Of a stretch of DNA of 64,000 bases, positions 35,401-45,041 are shown piece after piece (within the stretch, counting starts at the first letter, position 1; each line of letters opens with the position of its first letter). The DNA lies in contig JASCOF010000006.1 in the NCBI GenBank assembly GCA_029960065.1, positions 124,001-188,000 of the forward strand, read 5' to 3'. The stretch comes from Flavobacteriaceae bacterium PS02336. GTDB lineage: Bacteria; Bacteroidota; Bacteroidia; Flavobacteriales; Flavobacteriaceae. The translations under genes were made by a program, and so were the position numbers. The notes below the pieces were generated by a model, which had not been told where the DNA came from, searched no databases, and saw nothing but the letters and a program-made list of their open reading frames with translations.

Positions 35401-35732
35401 ATAAAGCTGATGCTATTTCTGCACAAGCAAAGAAATTTCTACGTGATTTTAAATCAATCACAAGAAAAGATGATGCAAAAAAAGCATGCGAACTATTAGC
35501 CGATTTGATAGACAAAGGAACTTTTACTCCCTTACCAAATGAATTAAGAAAACTTAAACGTAGACTAGATAAAAAAGAGACATCTTATGGACAAACGGAA
35601 AATTTGATTATTTCCCTTGCAAAAAAGTATGATGTATTTAATGATAATCACGATGATCCGTCTTTAAATGATACTAACATAGATTTGTATATCACTCCAG
35701 AAATTGTAATCACTGAAACATTTATTAACTAA
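32430..35732 (+). CDS. PLD-domain SNF2-type helicase (Hma-like defence helicase)
   Basis: The 1100-residue protein has an N-terminal phospholipase-D-like nuclease region (HAKFYLF, about 132; GSSNLTEAG, about 152) and a full SF2 helicase. Motif I is VGLGKTIIA (about 279), DEAH is VDEAHKY (about 361), motif III ISATPLNN (about 405), motif VI QRIGRINRIGS (about 792). The middle and C-terminus are helical. Start is ATG 32430; TTG at 32427 precedes it in frame. The stop overlaps the methylase start by 1 bp. Together with the next two genes it fits the helicase-methylase-ATPase type of defence operon. Confidence 0.88.
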   Translation: MSTKFFTNTEENTVFHKFKGILENMKDVFAFHAVVGYFRSSGYFTLQPYLTNIKDIKILVGINVDQMFSDAQKKGLLYFGDEEKTKEEFLNWFIQDLKEAKYSKEVEEGILQFIQDIIDGKIEVRAHNSKAIHAKFYLFLPELHSQHSDGWVIMGSSNLTEAGLGIKKSPNYELNIALKDFDDVEFTKIEFQKLWQQSTTILPADILQYKKKTHIGQIFTPFEIYLKFLIEYFGNNIDYDPDTVGDLPKSYKKLSYQIDAVNQGFQMLMDHNGFFLADVVGLGKTIIASMIAKRFLVANGSLNTKILVVYPPALEKNWKSTFRMFGIDRHTKFVTNGRLEKIVNGEDMNYWAKEEYDLILVDEAHKYRNHTSQAFGLLQRICKAPRNGEGLVTGKNKKVILISATPLNNRPQDLYYQLLLFQDARRSTLPITNLQSFFGPIIREYKDVMREDEPNVEKIRELYNIIREKVISQITVRRTRRDLANYPKYLEDLKEQGIVFPEIAPLRTVGYSLNAKLSKLFYHTIFYLTDDDKIKYYRYQAIRFLREDLQDAYYDQAVLISKSLAGIMKTLMVKRLESSFHAFQITLNNLLVSTQRMIKMFESDKVLIAPDLNINELIEKGFSMEDIESLIIELSTEKPKNNIFKAEDFEPELLAGLRKDQILLQELSNEWAKVKEDPKFEELFLALENELLNKDRNPTGQLILFTESNDTADYLAEKLEKRIGKGVLKVSSANRNKIFETIQENFDANFIGKRKDDYQILITTDVLAEGVNLHRANVLVNYDTPWNATRLMQRIGRINRIGSVAGVVYNYIFYPSQQGDEEIKLYKNALLKLQGFHSAFGEDAQVFTHEELIEQFELFKEGMPDEEDKRLLYLRFIREFKDSNPREFKRIKNFPLKARTARKNENTIAEEKKDATLIFLKSPYKLEFYAVTKGNKVTPLTFLEAAERFEAKVNEQGYDIPVSHYNNVQAALEEFDKDFLGAITLTVTTTDKADAISAQAKKFLRDFKSITRKDDAKKACELLADLIDKGTFTPLPNELRKLKRRLDKKETSYGQTENLIISLAKKYDVFNDNHDDPSLNDTNIDLYITPEIVITETFIN

Positions 35733-38700
35733 TGGACAAATCAACCTTACACAAAATATTTGAAAAACCATACGAACATCAAGATTGGTTAGATGTTTTA
35801 CAATCAGTTTTCAGTGCAAAACAAATATACTCACAGCCTAAATCTATTATATTACCAGGCAGTGAAAAGTATAATGAAGCATTTGAGCTCGGTAACTTTA
35901 CAACAACAGATGATAGAATTATTGGTCTTTATCGTGTTAATGTAAATGCAGATGTTTGGTTAGAAAGAAATAAAGTTAGCCTTCGCGAATTGCTACGCAA
36001 TATTTATAAATATGATGTTGATGGAGCAATAGTTGTTTTTGTTCAAGAAGATAAATGGCGTCTATCATTTATCTCAGAGGTAAAAATGCTAAACGAAGAG
36101 GGTGAAATTGTTAAACAAGCTACTGAGCCTAAAAGATACACTTATCTTCTAGGTACAGGTGAAAAGGTACGAACACCTTCAGATCGACTAAGCAAATTAT
36201 CTGGTAAAGCCTTATCTTTACAAGATATACTAAGTGCATTCAGTGTGGAAGCACTTAATGAAGAGTTTTATAAAATTGTCCAATCATATTTCTATAAATT
36301 GGTTGGAGGCAAAATTGGGAAAGATAAGAAGATTACTGATTATGGAAATGGAATTTTAAAGTTACCTGATGATGATCGAAATGACCGACAAGAATTTGCT
36401 GTACGTCTGATTGGTAGGACAGTATTTTGTTGGTTTTTGAAAATGAAGAAATCAGATGCTGAGGTAGCGTTACTACCTGAACATTTGCTTTCTTCTGATG
36501 CGGTAAAAAATAATATTAATTATTATCATACTATACTAGAGCGTCTATTTTTCCAAACTCTTAATACACCGATGCATAAGCGTATTAATAACTTACCAGA
36601 GGGAGCAGAAGTTATCCCCTTTCTCAATGGTGGTTTGTTTGAACCCAATAATGACGACTTTTTTAAACCTGCTAATAATGGTATAAACGAATATAATTTT
36701 GGAATAATTGATGATTGGTTTTTATCTTTCTTTAAAGAGTTAGAAAAATATAATTTTACTATTGATGAAAACTCGGTAGCTGAAATCGAAGTTAGTGTTG
36801 ACCCAGAAATGTTGGGGCGTATTTTTGAAAACCTTTTAGCCGAAATAGATCCCGAAAGCGGAGAAACCGCAAGAAAGGCTACTGGTAGTTTCTACACCCC
36901 GAGAGAAATAGTTGATTATATGGTGACAGAAAGTCTGGTTCAATATCTTTACCACCAAACAAGCATTGAAAAACACAGACTAAGTCCAATCTTTAAATTG
37001 ATAGAATCCACAAACACTCAACTTACAGAATCAGAAAAAAATTGCATATTAGATTGTCTTGATAAAGTTAAAATACTCGATCCAGCTTGTGGTTCAGGTG
37101 CTTTTCCAATGGGAGTACTTCAAAAAATTGTTCAGGCATTACAAAAATTGGATCCCGAAGCTTTATGGTGGAAAAAACGTCAAATTGACCGCATTGATAA
37201 TCCAATAGTAAAGAGACAACTTAGAGAAAAGCTCGCAAGCTCAAGTGTTGAGTATGCTCGAAAAATTGGTATAATACAAAATTCATTATATGGAGTAGAC
37301 ATCCAACCCATAGCCGCCGAAATTAGCAAGCTACGATGTTTCTTATCTTTGATTGTCGATGAAAACATAGATGAAAGCTTGCCCAATAGAGGCGTAGAGC
37401 CATTACCAAATCTTGAGTTTAAGTTTGTAACTGCAGATACACTTGTGGATTTACCTACCCGAAATGGTCAGTCCGAATTAAATAAACGTGGTAAGAAGTC
37501 GTCCGCCGAATTGGAAGCAGAGCTTAATGATGTTCGTCAGGAGTACATACAAAGTTTTGGAGAGGATAAAAAAGTTTTAAAACAAAAATTTAAAGAGACA
37601 CAAAAACAATTATTTGATCAACAAGGCCTTTTTGGAGAAGTTGAGAACAACCGCTATCATAAAATTAGCAACTGGAATCCATTCGGAAACGAAAAATCTG
37701 ATTGGTTTGATCCGAAATGGATGTTTGGAATAAATATATTCAATATCATTATAGGAAATCCGCCTTATGGCGGAACTATTTCAAATGAACTTAAGTTATC
37801 AAGTCAATATAAGGAAACAAAATTTGGAGGAAAAGAGAGCTATAAGTTTTTTTTCAATAGATCCATTAAGATGTTACAAGATAATTTTGAAAATAAAATT
37901 GGAGTTTTAGCATTTATAACTAGTGATTCTTTTATTGAAAAAGAAACCTTTATTGATTTAAGAACTTTCATGCTAAATAATTCAAGCTATATCAAAGTAT
38001 TAAATCTGGGAGATAGTGTATTTGAAGGAGTTAATTTACCAACATCTGTTACATTATTGACAGCATCTTCGAGTGTAGAATTGTCGAAATTCTCGTATCT
38101 AAATGTTTCGCATTTAAATAAGAATTCGGAAAAAATTTCATATGCCTTAAACAACAACTTTAAAGTAATCAATCCTGAAAATGATTTAAAAAAAAGATTT
38201 ACTATTTTTAGAGGACTAAATGTTAAAGTTCCGAACAGCCCTTTAATTGAATTATATGATCAAGTAATGGGTGTCAAAGTTTACCAACAAGGCAAAGGAA
38301 AACCTAAGCAAACAAATTATGAAATAGACAATGACATATTTGTTTCAGAAAGTCCAAAAAATGATGTCAATTGGTTTAGATTCATTGATTCTGGGGTTAA
38401 ACGCTACAACATAGTTCCTAAGAAAAAGTACATAAATTATGGAGAGTGGCTTGCAGAACCTAGACAGATTAGGTTCTTCAATAACCCAAAAATTATTCTT
38501 CGCGAAGTAGTTAATCCCACTCCTTTCGCAACTTACATGAAAGAAACAGCAATTGTAAAAAATACAAATGCCGTAATTGTTCAGAAGAATAAAGATTATC
38601 CTTTGCTATATTTGTTACCTCTTTTAAATTCTAAGATTTTTAATTATTATTTATCTGCTGAGTCACCCAAAAGCAATAACAAATCTTTTCCCAGTATCAC

Positions 38701-39109
38701 TTCAAAATTGTTAAAATTTTTCCCTATCCCTGAAAGTAGTTTAAATGAGAAGTTGGTGTTTGTCAAAATTTCACAAATAATGCTATTCATTTGTAGCTTG
38801 GATAAAACACAAATGATCAATAGCTATATTTCAAATGACTATGTAATACAACTTTTTGATGAAATTATTGACGCAATGTCAATGGAATTGTACTTCAAAG
38901 ACGAGTTTGAATTGGCTGGTATCGAATTTATAAAATATGTAGATAATTACTTTGAATCTATAGATGGAAAGTCAGAATTAGATAAAGTACAAATAATTAA
39001 TTCTATCTATCAAAAGTTACGTGACGTAGACAACGAAATACGAAATAATTTAAAATTAATGGATATTAAACTGGCAGATATTGTAATGCCTATAAAAACT
39101 GCGAAGTAA
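35732..39109 (+). CDS. Eco57I-type DNA N6-adenine methylase, large
   Basis: The 1125-residue protein carries the SAM motif I (DPACGSGAFPMG, about 449) and catalytic NPPY (IIGNPPYGG, about 674), with a long N-terminal region (1-370) and a C-terminal target-recognition-like region (about 780-1040). Motif SFYTPREIVDYMV (about 387) is typical of type I/IIG methylases. It should methylate adenine in a specific site and mark self DNA. Its start overlaps the helicase stop and its stop overlaps the ATPase start (1 bp each), so the three products should be made in fixed ratio. Confidence 0.92.
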   Translation: MDKSTLHKIFEKPYEHQDWLDVLQSVFSAKQIYSQPKSIILPGSEKYNEAFELGNFTTTDDRIIGLYRVNVNADVWLERNKVSLRELLRNIYKYDVDGAIVVFVQEDKWRLSFISEVKMLNEEGEIVKQATEPKRYTYLLGTGEKVRTPSDRLSKLSGKALSLQDILSAFSVEALNEEFYKIVQSYFYKLVGGKIGKDKKITDYGNGILKLPDDDRNDRQEFAVRLIGRTVFCWFLKMKKSDAEVALLPEHLLSSDAVKNNINYYHTILERLFFQTLNTPMHKRINNLPEGAEVIPFLNGGLFEPNNDDFFKPANNGINEYNFGIIDDWFLSFFKELEKYNFTIDENSVAEIEVSVDPEMLGRIFENLLAEIDPESGETARKATGSFYTPREIVDYMVTESLVQYLYHQTSIEKHRLSPIFKLIESTNTQLTESEKNCILDCLDKVKILDPACGSGAFPMGVLQKIVQALQKLDPEALWWKKRQIDRIDNPIVKRQLREKLASSSVEYARKIGIIQNSLYGVDIQPIAAEISKLRCFLSLIVDENIDESLPNRGVEPLPNLEFKFVTADTLVDLPTRNGQSELNKRGKKSSAELEAELNDVRQEYIQSFGEDKKVLKQKFKETQKQLFDQQGLFGEVENNRYHKISNWNPFGNEKSDWFDPKWMFGINIFNIIIGNPPYGGTISNELKLSSQYKETKFGGKESYKFFFNRSIKMLQDNFENKIGVLAFITSDSFIEKETFIDLRTFMLNNSSYIKVLNLGDSVFEGVNLPTSVTLLTASSSVELSKFSYLNVSHLNKNSEKISYALNNNFKVINPENDLKKRFTIFRGLNVKVPNSPLIELYDQVMGVKVYQQGKGKPKQTNYEIDNDIFVSESPKNDVNWFRFIDSGVKRYNIVPKKKYINYGEWLAEPRQIRFFNNPKIILREVVNPTPFATYMKETAIVKNTNAVIVQKNKDYPLLYLLPLLNSKIFNYYLSAESPKSNNKSFPSITSKLLKFFPIPESSLNEKLVFVKISQIMLFICSLDKTQMINSYISNDYVIQLFDEIIDAMSMELYFKDEFELAGIEFIKYVDNYFESIDGKSELDKVQIINSIYQKLRDVDNEIRNNLKLMDIKLADIVMPIKTAK

Positions 39110-40971
39110 TGAATAAAATAAAGCAGATAAAAATCAAAAACTTTAAGTTTTTCTACGGAGAAGTTTCTATTGACTTAGAACGAAATAACGCTTTAGTTTT
39201 TGGTGAAAATGGAAGTGGGAAAAGTAGTTTGTATTGGGCACTATATACTTTTTTGCAAAGTGTTTTTAAATCGGATATTTCTAAAGTTCAAAAGTACTTT
39301 TTACACAATCATCCTGAAAATTTAAGAAATCGTTTTGCAGATGATGGAGACGATAGTTATATTAAATTAGTTTTTGAAGATGAACATCAATCTACCACGG
39401 ACAAATTAATATCAAATAGTACAGTAAACACCAGAACAGGAACACTTATAGCTCAAGCCATTCAAGCTAGTGAACTAATTAATTATAAATTACTGTCTAA
39501 AGTTCATGATTTTAAAAATCCACAGGAAATAGATCTTTTTCCGATAATGGACAAAGATATTTTACCATTTATCAATTTTAGAGAAGTATTGGTTCGTCAC
39601 GATGGAGCAGTCACTACTGCCAACGCACAGGAATGGTGGGACTATATCAAAGATGGTTTACATCCACGAGGAAGGATGCATGATCATGCATATCAAACTT
39701 TTTCAACAGCAGTTAATAAATTTAATATCGAATTGAAGTTTTATTTAGATTCTATTGTAGAATCAGTAAACGATTATTTGAAAAAATTCAAACAATTTTT
39801 TACTGTGAGTTTCGAGTTTGAAAATTGCTCATATGATTCGTTTGTACAAGGGAGCACCACACAACGTAATCACAAAACCATTTCGCCACAAATTATTCTT
39901 CATGCAAATTTCAACCATATTAGCATTTCAGCTAACAAACAAAAAATTACTCGTCCACATACGTTTTTGAATGAAGCCAAACTAACTTCAATTGCTCTTT
40001 CTATTCGTTTCGCCATGCTCGATCAAAAACTGAGCGGAGCAGTGGCAGTCGATACACCAAAATTTTTGATTTTGGATGATGTATTATTAAGTTTAGATAT
40101 GAGCAATCGTGAAATTGTTTTAGATATTATTTTAAAAGAATTTACTGATTATCAACTTATCATCTTAACACATGACCGTAACTTTTTTGAATTACTCCGT
40201 CATCGTATAAAACGTTTTGGGCAAGAAAGCTGGAAATATATTGAAATGTATGAATGCGAAAAAGGTGGAATTCCACAACCTTTAATTAAAATATCAGATA
40301 CGTACCTTGAAAAAGCAGAACTATATTTCCATAAAAAGGAATATGAAATAGCTGGTAATTTTTTACGAAAAGAAGCGGAAGCATTTTGCAAAGATTTTTT
40401 GCCTAAAAAACACCATTACACTTCTGAATATAATCTTAATGATTTAAATGGATTAATTTTGCAAGCAAAATTATTTGCACAAAATGCAGGACTTGATATA
40501 ACTCTTTTTGAAGAATTAGATAGTCACCGAAAATTTGTATTAAATCCGACGAGTCATGATAGCTATGATGTGCCAAAATTCGATAATGAAGTTGGAAATT
40601 GTTTACATACATTGAAAGAACTCCGTAAAATCAAAAATGAATCCTTTTTAAAACGTGGTGAAAAGATTGAATTTGAATTAACTTCAGCGAACGGTGCTAA
40701 CACTTACAAATTTGAAATCAAATTAGAAGACGATTTTAGATTATTACAAGAACTTGGTAAAGATTCTCTCCTTTCAAAGGGAATGGTTAATTACTGGATT
40801 TATAAAGATGGAGTAAAAACTACAAATGAAATTCAACATGGTATTGAATCACTAAAAAAAATGTACGATAACAACTTTGTTCTATCAGACAAAACGAAGA
40901 GTGAGGATTTTTGGGAAGGAATTATTTTATCTGACACAGGTGAACAATTGAAAAACCATAGAAAGTTTTGA
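39109..40971 (+). CDS. RecF/SMC-like AAA ATPase of the defence operon
   Basis: The 620-residue protein starts with KIKQIKIKNFKFFYGEVSID and Walker A GENGSGKSS (about 32-40). Walker B/D-loop is LILDDVLLSLDMSN (about 319-332), then LTHDRNFF. A helical C-terminus follows (about 400-620, with KAELYFHKKEYEIAGNFLRK). Such ABC-type ATPases without a long coiled-coil often sense DNA ends or DNA structures in defence systems. It completes a helicase-methylase-ATPase set with 1-bp overlaps. A 73-bp gap with a weak -7-like box (TATCTTTA at 41004) follows. Confidence 0.88.
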   Translation: MNKIKQIKIKNFKFFYGEVSIDLERNNALVFGENGSGKSSLYWALYTFLQSVFKSDISKVQKYFLHNHPENLRNRFADDGDDSYIKLVFEDEHQSTTDKLISNSTVNTRTGTLIAQAIQASELINYKLLSKVHDFKNPQEIDLFPIMDKDILPFINFREVLVRHDGAVTTANAQEWWDYIKDGLHPRGRMHDHAYQTFSTAVNKFNIELKFYLDSIVESVNDYLKKFKQFFTVSFEFENCSYDSFVQGSTTQRNHKTISPQIILHANFNHISISANKQKITRPHTFLNEAKLTSIALSIRFAMLDQKLSGAVAVDTPKFLILDDVLLSLDMSNREIVLDIILKEFTDYQLIILTHDRNFFELLRHRIKRFGQESWKYIEMYECEKGGIPQPLIKISDTYLEKAELYFHKKEYEIAGNFLRKEAEAFCKDFLPKKHHYTSEYNLNDLNGLILQAKLFAQNAGLDITLFEELDSHRKFVLNPTSHDSYDVPKFDNEVGNCLHTLKELRKIKNESFLKRGEKIEFELTSANGANTYKFEIKLEDDFRLLQELGKDSLLSKGMVNYWIYKDGVKTTNEIQHGIESLKKMYDNNFVLSDKTKSEDFWEGIILSDTGEQLKNHRKF

Positions 40972-41044
40972 TTTAACAAATTTATTCAGCTATTATTAAT
41001 TAGTATCTTTACCCCGTAAACAAATAACGTTTTTATATTATAAT

Positions 41045-43945
41045 ATGCCTACAGCGGTTTTTGAACAACATATTCACGAGCTTAACTTTTCCTTTATTTC
41101 TGATAGAAGGGCAAGCGGTGTGTTGTTAACTGCGAACTACGAAAACCTTAGTGATGCAATCGCTAGTCCAGATATTCTATTTGCATTAGAAACAGCATGT
41201 AAGTTTGAAGCGGACGCTGTTTATTTTAGGCACTTTCAAGATGGAAGGGCTACTGTTGCGCAGTTATATATTTTTGATTATACCAATAAATCTTTAACTA
41301 CAGAAGATAGAAATCGTATTCATAGAAATATGTGGAACGGTTATCAAGTCCCTGCATACATCATTATTGAAAAGTCGACCGTCAGTGTTTTCGATACAAG
41401 GGAAAAACCTAAAGAAAATAAAGAATACTATGCAGAGGAAATCATCAGAAAAACAGGTGATGCGATAAAATCATTTAATGCTCAAAGTTTTGATAATGGA
41501 TTATTTTGGGAAGAGGAGGAGAATAAAAAGCGCTTCCAATTCGAGCAATCAGCCACCCGAGATTTGATTCGTGGACTTAAAAATGTTTATGAAGGATTTC
41601 AACAAGAATCTAACTTGGACAAACATGTCGCTTTAAAACTTTTAGTACAGAGTCTTTTAATTAAATATTTGGAGGAGCGCGATGAAGATTCTAAAAGTGG
41701 CTACTTCGCAGGAACATACTTTAAAAATAATTTCCAGTGTACTGATTTCTGTGATGTTATTCGCAAAGGGAAATTACTTCTATTGTTAGACAAATTAGCG
41801 GAAGATTTTAACGGAAAAATATTTGAATGGCATAAAGAAAATGAAGATGGTGCAAGGGAAGCCATTCAAAAAAGTGAAGTACAGAGATTAGCTGACTACT
41901 TGGACGGAAATAATGATAATGGTCAGCTTGTTATTTGGAGATTATATTCGTTTTCGCATTTACCAGTAGAGGTTATCAGTTCTGTGTATGAAGAATTACT
42001 AACCGATAGTAAAGATATTGTCTATACCCCAGAGATGATCGTCTCTACTCTTGTAGATGAATGTATGCCCCTTAAAGCTCCTCAAAAAGACTTTAAGCTA
42101 ATTGACGTAAGTTGTGGTTCGGGTATCTTTTTGGTCAAAGCATACAAACGCATTGTTCAATGGTGGAGATATGAGCAATGGGAAAAAACAGGAAAGTTAG
42201 AAAAACCGTCTCTTACTGTTCTAAAAGATTTATTGCTAAAAAGTATTCATGGTATAGACATTCAACAAGATGCTATACGACTGTCTATTTTTAGTTTGGC
42301 TTTAGCAATTTTAGATGAAGTCAACTTAGATCCACCTACGTGGGGGAAATTAAAATTCCCAGATATGAGTGATAATATTATAACCAAAGACTTCTTTGAA
42401 TTTATAACTCATAATCCACCCAATGATTTTTCATTGGTTATCGGGAATCCACCATTTAATTTAGCAGAGCTAAACGGTAGGGAACCAAGTAGGAAGAAAT
42501 ACTTTAAAGAGTTAAGTGAAAGAATTAGATATAAAAGTGATGTAAACATTCCTGATGAAAACCCTGCTCTTCATTTTTTAGTTCAATCAATGCGATTGCT
42601 AAAAAATGAGGGGGTATTATCAATGATTCAGCCTTCAGTTCCTATTTTATACCAAAAAGACAAAGTATTCAGGCATGAGTTGTTTTCAATGTATAATGTT
42701 TTACAGGTTATAGATTTTACGAAACTTTCAGATAAATTATGGAGTGGAAAAAATGTTCCTACCGCAGCCATATTTATACAAAAATCGGCACCAGACAGTG
42801 AACATATTTTACATTTGATTGCTAATCGCACCTTTTCAAATACTAATAGATTATTTCTAGAATTTGATCATTATGATTTCCACTTTATTAGTAAGGAAGA
42901 TATTATTGAGAATCTTTTTATTTGGAAAGCTAACCTATTAGGAGGTGGTCGAATAACAAATCTCTTACAAAGATTTTCTAATATTAGAACATTAGGTCAT
43001 TTTATTGAGTCGTTAAAAGATCACGGATGGATCAAAGGCGAAGGATTTATTGAAAATAAAAATGGTAAAACTGTTGATTATATTACAGGCAAAAAATATG
43101 TCCCTGCTTCTGCGTTACAAGAGGATTTTATAAATTTTAACGAAATAACGGACTGTGAGATTACAAACTTTTTGCGACCGAGGAAAGAGCTTATTTATAC
43201 ACCTCCCCATTTATTAATAAGAGCACATATTGGGAAAAACAAATTAATAGCACACTTATCAGATGAATATCTTGTTTTTCGAAATAAAGTAATAGGAGTT
43301 CATGCTCCACAAAAAGATAGACAAGATTTAGTAAAAATAGAAAGATACTTTAATGAGTTTGGAGAGCTTTTGAGATTTATAATTCTCGCAACAAGCAGTC
43401 AAATCAAAGTTAGCCGACATTCAGTACCGATGACAGAGGATTTTATGGATTTACCATTTCCAGAAGATTTGAATCTGTTGAAAACATCTCAAGTTGAAAA
43501 TATTATTATTAATGACATACTAAACTATCAATTTTCAAAAACTGATTCTGAAAAATTTGCGAGTAGCATAGAGCTTAATATGTTTGCCTCGACATTTTGT
43601 AAAACATTAAATAGCATTTATCAAAAAAATAGTAATCAATTTCAACCGTATAAAATTTTAGATACGGGTAATTATTTTGCTATACATTTTGAATATTGTG
43701 AAGAAACTATTGCTCCTATAGAAGAACAAATTGTAGATTTAGAGCAGTATCTTCAAGAAGTTATTCCTCAAAGAGATACAACCCAACAACACATACACAT
43801 TCAGAAAATAATGAAAGTATATGGTAAGAACAATATCGTTTTGGTAAAACCAAAACAATTACGATATTGGTTACCCTCTATTGCTTTACGAGATGCCGAT
43901 GAGGTATTTGCTGACTATGTAAAAGCCCGTTATAAGTATGCTTAG
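41045..43945 (+). CDS. N6-adenine DNA methylase with N-terminal domain (type IIG-like)
   Basis: The 966-residue protein has SAM motif I DVSCGSGIFLVKAYK (about 354; Val-Ser replaces the usual Pro-Ala) and catalytic NPPF (VIGNPPFNL, about 466). Motif VYTPEMIVSTLVDECM (about 326) fits type I/IIG methylases. The N-terminal 1-150 part has ADAVYFRHFQDGRATVAQLY, which looks like a nuclease-fold or restriction-linked domain, but I see no certain active site. The C-half is probably the target-recognition region. It overlaps the next gene by 8 bp. It may extend the upstream system or be a second restriction-modification module. Confidence 0.88.
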   Translation: MPTAVFEQHIHELNFSFISDRRASGVLLTANYENLSDAIASPDILFALETACKFEADAVYFRHFQDGRATVAQLYIFDYTNKSLTTEDRNRIHRNMWNGYQVPAYIIIEKSTVSVFDTREKPKENKEYYAEEIIRKTGDAIKSFNAQSFDNGLFWEEEENKKRFQFEQSATRDLIRGLKNVYEGFQQESNLDKHVALKLLVQSLLIKYLEERDEDSKSGYFAGTYFKNNFQCTDFCDVIRKGKLLLLLDKLAEDFNGKIFEWHKENEDGAREAIQKSEVQRLADYLDGNNDNGQLVIWRLYSFSHLPVEVISSVYEELLTDSKDIVYTPEMIVSTLVDECMPLKAPQKDFKLIDVSCGSGIFLVKAYKRIVQWWRYEQWEKTGKLEKPSLTVLKDLLLKSIHGIDIQQDAIRLSIFSLALAILDEVNLDPPTWGKLKFPDMSDNIITKDFFEFITHNPPNDFSLVIGNPPFNLAELNGREPSRKKYFKELSERIRYKSDVNIPDENPALHFLVQSMRLLKNEGVLSMIQPSVPILYQKDKVFRHELFSMYNVLQVIDFTKLSDKLWSGKNVPTAAIFIQKSAPDSEHILHLIANRTFSNTNRLFLEFDHYDFHFISKEDIIENLFIWKANLLGGGRITNLLQRFSNIRTLGHFIESLKDHGWIKGEGFIENKNGKTVDYITGKKYVPASALQEDFINFNEITDCEITNFLRPRKELIYTPPHLLIRAHIGKNKLIAHLSDEYLVFRNKVIGVHAPQKDRQDLVKIERYFNEFGELLRFIILATSSQIKVSRHSVPMTEDFMDLPFPEDLNLLKTSQVENIIINDILNYQFSKTDSEKFASSIELNMFASTFCKTLNSIYQKNSNQFQPYKILDTGNYFAIHFEYCEETIAPIEEQIVDLEQYLQEVIPQRDTTQQHIHIQKIMKVYGKNNIVLVKPKQLRYWLPSIALRDADEVFADYVKARYKYA

Positions 43946-44618
43946 AGATAGTTTGCCGACATATCAATTACCTCAGCCCAATGATTTATCTGTACCGATT
44001 AATTATGAGGTAGAGCAGATCTTGTTATTTGTAGATAATTGTGTTCCTAAGTTTCCTATATATTATAAAACCATTAAAGATTCAGATACAGAAAATCGTA
44101 TTAGTGATTTCCTAGTACATCATTTTCAACTATGTAAAACTGAAAATAATCAGGATTATTTTCCATATGATTTTAGAAAAAACCCAACTCAAGCAAGTTC
44201 GGGAAAAGAAACAGATATTGGTGTTTTTGTATTGACAAGGGGAAGAAAACCATCACCTCTTATTGAATTCGAAGCGAAACGTTTTTCAGAAAGTTCAAGT
44301 AACGAACAATATGTGTATGGGAATCGTGGCGGAATTGAACGATTTAAAAGAGGTCATCACTCTTCACACCTAAAGGTTTGTGGTATGTTTGCCTATATCC
44401 AAAGTCGTAGTTCTGAGGAATGGTGTACCAAAGTAAATAGTTGGATAACCAATCAATTCAATACGAATACAGATAGTTCAATAGATTGGTTGGAGAAAGA
44501 ACAACTTTCGAAATATACATCGTTCTCTTCAGTAGATAAATATACCTCTTCTCATACAAGAAAATCTTTAGATGACAGTATTTTACTATGGCACTATTTT
44601 ATTGATCTAACTAATTAA
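43938..44618 (+). CDS. PD-(D/E)XK nuclease-fold protein coupled to the methylase
   Basis: The 226-residue protein shows ETDIGVFV (Asp about 93) followed by PLIEFEAKRF (Glu-x-Lys about 110-112), the classic PD-(D/E)XK pattern. A conserved-looking NRISDFLVHHF helix precedes it. It overlaps the methylase by 8 bp, so the two form a pair: methylase plus probable restriction nuclease. I do not recognise a named family. The 423-bp stretch after it holds only a possible gene remnant at 44740. Confidence 0.7.
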   Translation: MLRDSLPTYQLPQPNDLSVPINYEVEQILLFVDNCVPKFPIYYKTIKDSDTENRISDFLVHHFQLCKTENNQDYFPYDFRKNPTQASSGKETDIGVFVLTRGRKPSPLIEFEAKRFSESSSNEQYVYGNRGGIERFKRGHHSSHLKVCGMFAYIQSRSSEEWCTKVNSWITNQFNTNTDSSIDWLEKEQLSKYTSFSSVDKYTSSHTRKSLDDSILLWHYFIDLTN

Positions 44619-44739
44619 TTATCGATTAAAATTTTCTCAGAGATAATTTTTGATTTAATAATCTTTACTTAATCATTTAAATCATACTTAATTAAAAAAA
44701 GGAAAAAAACTAAACTGCATTTTATAATTTATAGATTGA

Positions 44740-44910
44740 ATAACTGTATTAATATTAGTGGTTAGGTATTCAAGTGATACCCAATCCATCCAAATATATC
44801 AAATTCAGAAAGAAAAGTGGTTCAAGAAATTGGCATTATAGATAGGAATTTCAATTTTACCAATTACATGTTATGTTTCAATATTTGCGTGGTCTTTAAA
44901 TTCTAAGTAA
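44740..44910 (+). pseudogene. Possible remnant of a small membrane protein gene
   Basis: A frame reads VRYSSDTQSIQIYQIQKEKW and FKKLAL, then an in-frame TAG (44839), then ISILPITCYVSIFAWSL, which is a good transmembrane helix. No clear start is seen. It may be a decayed gene or chance in AT-rich DNA. It is the only coding-like signal in the 44619-45041 gap. Confidence 0.25.
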
Positions 44911-45041
44911 AAAATAACACATTTTAAAATACTTCATTATATAAGTTTCACACGCCTTTATATCATTCAAATTTTATGTCCTTTTTTAGTAAAAGTCAAT
45001 TTTTGAACTTTGCGTAATTAACATTTAAAAACATAAAATAT

